Shown here: piece after piece, positions 59,956 to 64,000 of the stretch | How positions within the stretch are numbered: the stretch's first letter is position 1 | How the letters are laid out: the number at the start of each line of letters is the position of its first letter | Notes under the pieces: generated by a model | Seen by the model: the letters and a program-made list of their open reading frames with translations, nothing else | Told to the model about the DNA's origin: nothing | Database searches by the model: none | Translations under genes and position numbers: made by a program | Assembly (NCBI GenBank): GCA_937926105.1 | Contig: CALANS010000067.1 | Coordinates: forward strand, 50,244-114,243 | Reading direction: 5' to 3' | Length of the DNA: 64,000 nt | DNA from: an uncultured Actinomycetes bacterium | GTDB lineage: Bacteria; Actinomycetota; Actinomycetes; Mycobacteriales; Nakamurellaceae

Positions 59956-60572
59956 CCGAGGTGCTGCCCGGCCAGCTCGACCTGTTCGCGGCGATCGAGG
60001 AGGCCAAGGTCGACGCGCCCGCACCCTCGATCTACGGCTCGTCCACGCGCGGCCTGGCCGCCCGGGCCGCCGAGTACCTGGCCTGGCGCGAGGCGCACGG
60101 TTCGTTCGGCGCCTACGGCCGCTCCCACGCCTGGACGGTGTGCCTCACCTGCCCGGACACACCGACCGCGCGGTGCCAGCCGACCGTGCTCAGCGCGGAC
60201 CTGCGCTGTGACTGCGACCGCTACGAGGAGTGCAGCTGCGTCGGCGACCTCATGTACCGGGGAGCGTGCCGCCACTGCGACTGGGAAGGCGAGCCGCGCG
60301 ACCGGGAGAACGCCGCCGCCGAGGATGCCTGCGATCACGCCTGGCCCGGCTGGGCCGACGTGCCAGTCGTGTCGCCGGTCCCGGAATCGCCGAAGGGCCG
60401 AGCCGCCTGGGTCGAGCGAGCGGTCGAGCTGTACCCGGCCGGCTGGCTCGAGGACGGCGGTCCGATCCGCACCGCCCGCAGCGGCTACGGCACCCGGCAC
60501 GTCCCCAGCCGCACCCCGTTCGGTGGCTACGACCTGGCCGTCGTAGACGTCGACGAGGACGACGAACCGTGA
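59952..60572 (+). CDS. DUF6349-like Cys-rich protein with clamp-binding motif
   Basis: 206 residues. QLDLF at residues 8-12 matches the sliding-clamp-binding consensus. Cys pairs (CLTCPD, CDCDRYEECSC, CRHCDWEG) suggest two zinc sites. Family call is by resemblance and context. Coupled to the DpdA-like gene by an ATGA overlap. Confidence 0.6.
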   Translation: MTEVLPGQLDLFAAIEEAKVDAPAPSIYGSSTRGLAARAAEYLAWREAHGSFGAYGRSHAWTVCLTCPDTPTARCQPTVLSADLRCDCDRYEECSCVGDLMYRGACRHCDWEGEPRDRENAAAEDACDHAWPGWADVPVVSPVPESPKGRAAWVERAVELYPAGWLEDGGPIRTARSGYGTRHVPSRTPFGGYDLAVVDVDEDDEP

Positions 60573-62022
60573 CCGGGCCATCGCCGGCGGCGTTGCCCGA
60601 GGTGGCGACCGCGTCGCGGTGGTGCCAGCGGTGGCGCGCCGGGCAACACTCGTGGCGGCACGTCCACGAGGGCGGGTTCGACGCGCGCCGCTACCGGGTC
60701 GAGCCGATCACCGATACGACAGCCCGCGCCTGGGTGGTCGCGAATCATTACGCGGCCAGCTACCCGGCCGCATCGCGCCGCTACGGCCTGTTCGCCGGCG
60801 AGCAGCTCGTCGGCGCGTGCGTGCTCGGCGTGCCGATGTCCGACCGGGTGCTGACCAACGTCTTCCCCGACCTGCAGCCTTCTATGCACCGGCATGCCTA
60901 ATCGTCTCACTCGTACCGTTCCTTGAACGACGCCTCAGTGGGTCGATGCCTCCTCGCCCCCGTTGACGCACTCGTCTGAAGCGACAGCCATCGGCATCCA
61001 GACGGTCTCTAGAAGTGACCAGCGATGGCGGCTCCCCGTCCGGTACGAACGCCTATGCCGGACCGGGTTCGGCGGCTGACGAGTGGCCGTCGGGCCTGGC
61101 GATATGGGCGGCTGCCCATGCCATTTGAGGATCCACCACCGGACTACGGTCCGCCCTTGTGTGTGACAGTGTCGGGTTCATTCCACGAAGGCCGCCATGG
61201 CCGCTGGCGCCCCTGCCGGGCCTAATGCGGTCGGGGCTGCTCAGCGCTGCTAGGGGCAGTAGGACGGTGCCGTCTTGCCGATCTTCTTCGCCAGATGACA
61301 GTTCAGGGCGCGCTGCCTTTGGAGAACAGTCGGCTGCTCGACGGCGTCGGCTCGTAGCGCGTCTCCAGTCGATCAACCAATCGACCAACTCATCGCGAGC
61401 CACGACACCAGGCCCCGGTGCATCCATCGGTGCACAGAAGGAGCCGGTGCGCGACGCGCTGGAGCTGTCGCGCCTGGTGCTCGAGGACGCGGTGCCCGGC
61501 AACGGCGAGTCGTGGTTCCTGGCCCGCGTGTTCGAGGCCGAGGCCGAGCGTGGGCTGCGCGGCGTGGTCGCCTTCGCCGACCCGGTCCCGCGACAGGTCG
61601 GCGGCCGCGTGCTGTTCGCCGGGCACACCGGGCACATCTACGTGGCCGCCAACGCGACCTACCTAGGCCGCAGCACCGCCAGAACGATGACGGTGCTGCC
61701 CAATGGTGCTGTGCTGTCCCCGCGCTCGGCCCAGAAGGTCCGCGCGGGCGAACGCGGCCACCGCCACGTCGAGCAGCAACTCGTCCGACTCGGTGCGACC
61801 CCACGGCGGCCGCACGCTGACCCGGCGGCCTGGCTGACCGTGGCCCTCGACGAGGTCGGCGCGACGCGGATCCGCCACGGCGGCAATCACCGCTACGGTT
61901 TCCGGCTCGGTCGCACCGCTCGATTGCGGCAGCGCGTACGGCTCGGCCTGCCATCTCTACCGCGCCCGACCGCTGTGGACCAGCCGCCGCCTCAGCAGCT
62001 CGCGTTGTTCCCGGGCGGGTAA
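60569..62022 (+). pseudogene. Mom-like DNA-modification gene broken by an insertion
   Basis: The N-terminal part (60569-60880) has VVANHYAASYPAASRRYGLF and LTNVFPDLQP; the C-terminal part (from about 61439) has ALELSRLVLEDAVPGNGESW, VVAFADPVPR, GHTGHIYVAANATYLGR and GNHRYGFRLG. Together they make one Mom-like GNAT protein of the kind that modifies adenine in phage DNA. The 558-bp element at 60881-61438 separates them and adds stops. The C-terminus ends in QLALFPGG, a clamp-binding motif. Non-functional as read. Confidence 0.75.
60881..61438. mobile_element. 558-bp insertion with short terminal inverted repeats
   Basis: The left end TCTATGCACCG (60881-60891) and right end CGGTGCACAGA (61428-61438) are inverted with one mismatch. 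The segment lies exactly where the Mom-like reading frame is cut and has no convincing transposase. It looks like a non-autonomous (MITE-like) element or a decayed IS. No clear target duplication was seen. Confidence 0.6.
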
Positions 62023-62036
62023 GGCCGGGACCTCGA

Positions 62037-62357
62037 TCACGGCGCAGGCGTCCCGCTCAGCGTCTCGCCGAGGACAGATGCCCCTGTGGGTTCCGCTCCC
62101 CACAGGGGCATCTGCACGCCCGGGTCACGCCCGATACCGTCCACGGCAGCCAGCTCGGCGCCGCCGGCCCGCACGGCGTCACGTAGCGCTCGTGCGCGAC
62201 CGCGCGCGCCTCGTCGATCGTTGACGACCGAGCCGGCCAGTCGCCGCCGCGCGGCCCACTCGCGACGGTTGAGCACCGTGGTCGATGCTCGAACGTGCTC
62301 GACGTGCACGCGCTGGCACAGCGGGTTGTCACATTCTCCACAGTTGCTGGCTCTCAT
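62037..62357 (-). CDS. hypothetical protein with Cys-rich N-terminus
   Basis: 106 residues from ATG 62357. NCGECDNPLCQRVHVEHVRA is a Cys/His cluster; the centre is Arg-rich. Near the C-terminus QMPLWG is encoded inside a perfect hairpin. Convergent with the Mom-like gene. Reading frame plausible, function unknown. Confidence 0.45.
   Translation of the reverse strand: MRASNCGECDNPLCQRVHVEHVRASTTVLNRREWAARRRLAGSVVNDRRGARGRARALRDAVRAGGAELAAVDGIGRDPGVQMPLWGAEPTGASVLGETLSGTPAP
62075..62114. terminator. perfect 16-bp hairpin downstream of the modification operon
   Basis: CAGATGCCCCTGTGGG (62075-62090) and CCCACAGGGGCATCTG (62099-62114) pair perfectly around an 8-nt loop. It lies 53 bp after the Mom-like stop and could end the plus-strand transcript. 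There is no U-run, so termination is inferred. Confidence 0.5.
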
Positions 62358-62977
62358 GAGCGTCCCGCCTACGGCGAAATGCTAGCAAGAAGCGCTCCCG
62401 GGCCGCGTTCGTATGCGCGAGTCTCAGCCTGGCCTTGCCAAGTTCCACGCGGTGCTGCTCGGGCACGGCGTCGAGGTGCTAGTCAGCCACCTGTTCGGGC
62501 TGGCGGCCACGCGGCTACGGAGAGTGCGGAAGCGACTGGCCCGCATCACGGCGGTGCCAAACCCGGTCGGCGTTGTGTGTGCTGCACACGCCGGTCATCG
62601 ACCGCCAGACTGGTTCGTGCCTGCTTGCCGGAAGCTACCGATCACGCCGATGACAGAGCGCTTCGTTGTCAGCATGGAAATGCGCTGTTACGCATATCTA
62701 TCGGCAACTGGCCGAAGATGAGTGGGCGAGAACCGAACCACCTGCAGCTTTCGATACTTGCTCGCTTGACCGCCCGGAAGGCGCCGGCCCGGCGTTGCAG
62801 TTGTCGCACGTTCACCGGGCATTTTTCTTGGGCAGGGCATACGGCTATGACGGCCGTGAGTTTCGCGTCGATGAGCGAGCAGCATCGCTGCCCAGTCATC
62901 GTTCCTCAACCGGAGCGCCTCTGCCCTGGAACCGGCGGCGACTACTTCGCGGCCTACCGCATTTTCGAGATGGTTGG
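62358..62977. other. region without a convincing gene
   Basis: Several short frames exist on both strands but none has a recognisable domain, a good ribosome site or coupling. Base composition is a little lower in GC than the neighbours. Possibly degraded mobile DNA between the modification locus and the metal genes. Confidence 0.4.
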
Positions 62978-63394
62978 CTAGCTTTGATCCGATTGCTGGC
63001 TCTCGATGATGCGGCATACGACGGCATGTTCGCCTCGGCGTTGGCTGTCCCGCGCTGTGTTTCTGGCGGTGGTGAGGGAACGGCGGAGTTGGCGGAGCTC
63101 GTTGAGGGTCTGGTCGATGTCAGCGATGTGGGCGTCGAGGAGCTCGATGACGCGGCCGCAGGGTGCGCCGCCGCCGCGCTGCAGGTCGAGGATGTCTTTG
63201 ATCTCGTTGAGGGTGAGGCCGAGTGTTTTTGCTTGGCGGATGAACTTGAGCACGCCGAGGTCTTGCTGGTCGAAGAGCCGGTAGCCCGCTTCGGTGCGGC
63301 CGGCGGGCGGTAGCAGGCCTTTGGATTCCCAGAGCCGCACCGCCTTCGCGCTCACTCGGGCGGCCTTGGCGGCGGCGCCGACATTGATGTCCAT
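62978..63394 (-). CDS. MerR-family metal-responsive regulator
   Basis: 138 residues. N-terminal MerR HTH (VGAAAKAARVSAKAVRLWES, GLLPPAGRTEAGYRLF), dimer helix and Cys in GGAPCGRVIELLDAHI and AVVCRIIE that could bind metal. Divergent from the HMA genes, with a MerR-type promoter between. Which metal is sensed cannot be told. Confidence 0.85.
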   Translation of the reverse strand: MDINVGAAAKAARVSAKAVRLWESKGLLPPAGRTEAGYRLFDQQDLGVLKFIRQAKTLGLTLNEIKDILDLQRGGGAPCGRVIELLDAHIADIDQTLNELRQLRRSLTTARNTARDSQRRGEHAVVCRIIESQQSDQS

Positions 63395-63423
63395 GTCTCC
63401 TCCTTGCTCATGGGAACTCGCCC

Positions 63424-63455
63424 TTGACCTTACCCCAGGGGCAAGGTTTTACGCT
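63424..63455 (+). promoter_or_regulatory. MerR-type operator-promoter
   Basis: TTGACC (63424-63429) and a TACGCT -10 (63450-63455) are separated by 20 bp, the overlong spacing used by MerR activators. The spacer holds the dyad ACCTTACCCC-A-GGGGCAAGGT (63427-63447). Confidence 0.75.
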
Positions 63456-63504
63456 GTCCTGGCGACCGGGATCACCGCTCGTTAAGTCCATAGGAGGCTT
63501 GCTG

Positions 63505-63726
63505 ATGGGCACGTTCGTGTTGCAGGTGGAGGGGATGTCGTGCACCGGTTGCGAGCAGCGAATCGGCACGGTGCTGCACCGGGTCGAGGGCGTCCGGGAG
63601 GTGGCCGCGGATCACCTCACCGGGCGGGTCGAGGTACGCGTCGGTCCCGAGCTGACCGACACCGGCGAGTTGATCGAGCGGATCGAGGCCGCGGGTTACC
63701 GGGTCGCCGATGCGGGGCAGGCGTAG
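63505..63726 (+). CDS. heavy-metal-associated (HMA) copper-chaperone-like protein
   Basis: 73 residues. LQVEGMSCTGCEQRIG has the MxCxxC metal site, followed by the HMA beta-alpha-beta fold (GRVEVRVGPELTDTGELIE). AGGAGG lies before the ATG. Likely a Cu(I)-type chaperone for the next gene. Confidence 0.85.
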   Translation: MGTFVLQVEGMSCTGCEQRIGTVLHRVEGVREVAADHLTGRVEVRVGPELTDTGELIERIEAAGYRVADAGQA

Positions 63727-64000
63727 ATGGCCGTCACGACGGAAGAGCGTCCGCAGTTGTGGGCGAGTGAGCCCAGCACCGTGCCGGGGCATGCCCGGAT
63801 CCGGGCGCGGATCGCGGGCCTGCACTGCTCGCTGTGTACCGGCACGATCGAGAAGGCTCTGGGTCGGATGGACGGGGTCGGCACGGTCGCGGTGAGCCTG
63901 ACACACGAGCAGGCGCTGGTCGACTACCAGCCCGCGCTGGTCTCGCCGGAGCAGATCCTCGGGACGCTGCGCGACGTCGGCTATGACCTGTATGACCCGC
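63727..64000 (+). CDS. HMA-domain metal transporter, N-terminal part
   Basis: 91 residues visible; the frame runs off the right end. After a 25-residue start, IAGLHCSLCTGTIEKALGRM carries the HMA CxxC site and ILGTLRDVGYDLYDP ends the domain. Probably the N-terminus of a P-type metal ATPase or related cation transporter. It starts directly after the chaperone stop. Confidence 0.7.
   Translation, partial: MAVTTEERPQLWASEPSTVPGHARIRARIAGLHCSLCTGTIEKALGRMDGVGTVAVSLTHEQALVDYQPALVSPEQILGTLRDVGYDLYDP

Noticed and set aside
61159..61440. Open frame entering the Mom-like C-terminal half
   Set aside because: It is insert sequence fused by chance to the C-terminal frame; no start signal or domain.
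62413..63017. Short frames between 62.4 and 63.0 kb as genes
   Set aside because: No ribosome sites, coupling or recognisable domains; reported as an empty region.
1..64000. CRISPR array, tRNA or rRNA genes
   Set aside because: No regularly spaced repeats with unique spacers and no tRNA/rRNA-like folds or conserved segments were seen.

Overview
The window is GC-rich, with dense gene packing, many 1-4 base start/stop overlaps, frequent GTG starts and several genes that look leaderless. Together with the gene families present (Tad pilus genes, DUF4192, Lsr2-like domain, PstSCAB) this points to an actinomycete (Actinomycetota); genus is not determinable. A replication initiator, a ParA/ribbon-helix-helix partition operon, a tandem-repeat centromere candidate and an AlpA-like regulator indicate a large plasmid or plasmid-derived integrative element rather than core chromosome. 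No tRNA, rRNA or CRISPR array was seen.

Layout. 0-10.0 kb (minus strand): a Tad/Flp type IVb pilus operon (lipoprotein, secreted protein, CpaB, TadZ, TadA, TadB, TadC, Flp pilin, three TadE-like proteins, one small membrane protein). It is cut from its usual downstream LysM/BTAD-type gene by a solo TnpB insertion. 10.2-16.4 kb: replication and partition (tandem-HTH regulator, tandem RHH protein, primase-like Rep, ParA, RHH centromere binder, 12-bp repeats). 16.8-21.5 kb: plasmid maintenance and unknown genes (coiled-coil protein, M48 peptidase, ParB-nuclease/Lsr2 fusion, Cys-rich small proteins). 21.5-24.5 kb: CPBP protease remnant, secreted phosphoesterase, lipoprotein. 24.8-33.1 kb: arsenic island with an ArsM-ArsD fusion, ArsA, Acr3, a CoA-disulfide-reductase-like flavoprotein, four ArsR-type regulators and a decayed arsC. 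33.2-39.1 kb: pstSCAB, an orphan OmpR-type DNA-binding domain and PhoU behind a PHO-box-like repeat. 39.2-41.4 kb: small genes including a toxin-antitoxin pair. 41.5-47.8 kb: AAA ATPase, membrane/GNAT-like protein, PLD-like protein, HtpX-like peptidase and AlpA-like regulator. 48.1-62.4 kb: a DNA-modification-type region with a giant methyltransferase-helicase, a cytosine-C5 methyltransferase, a DpdA-like transglycosylase and a Mom-like gene broken by a 558-bp insertion. 62.9-64 kb: MerR regulator and divergent heavy-metal (HMA) genes running off the right end.

How it fits together. The arsenic island methylates (ArsM), delivers (ArsD) and pumps (ArsA/Acr3) arsenite; the adjacent high-affinity phosphate system can plausibly keep phosphate uptake selective when arsenate is present. 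The 48-62 kb genes are mostly translationally coupled, and several carry QLxLF-like sliding-clamp motifs, suggesting proteins that act on newly replicated DNA. A shared TAGTTCCTCTAG element, or its CCTCTAG core, precedes three separated blocks and suggests one regulator coordinating the element.
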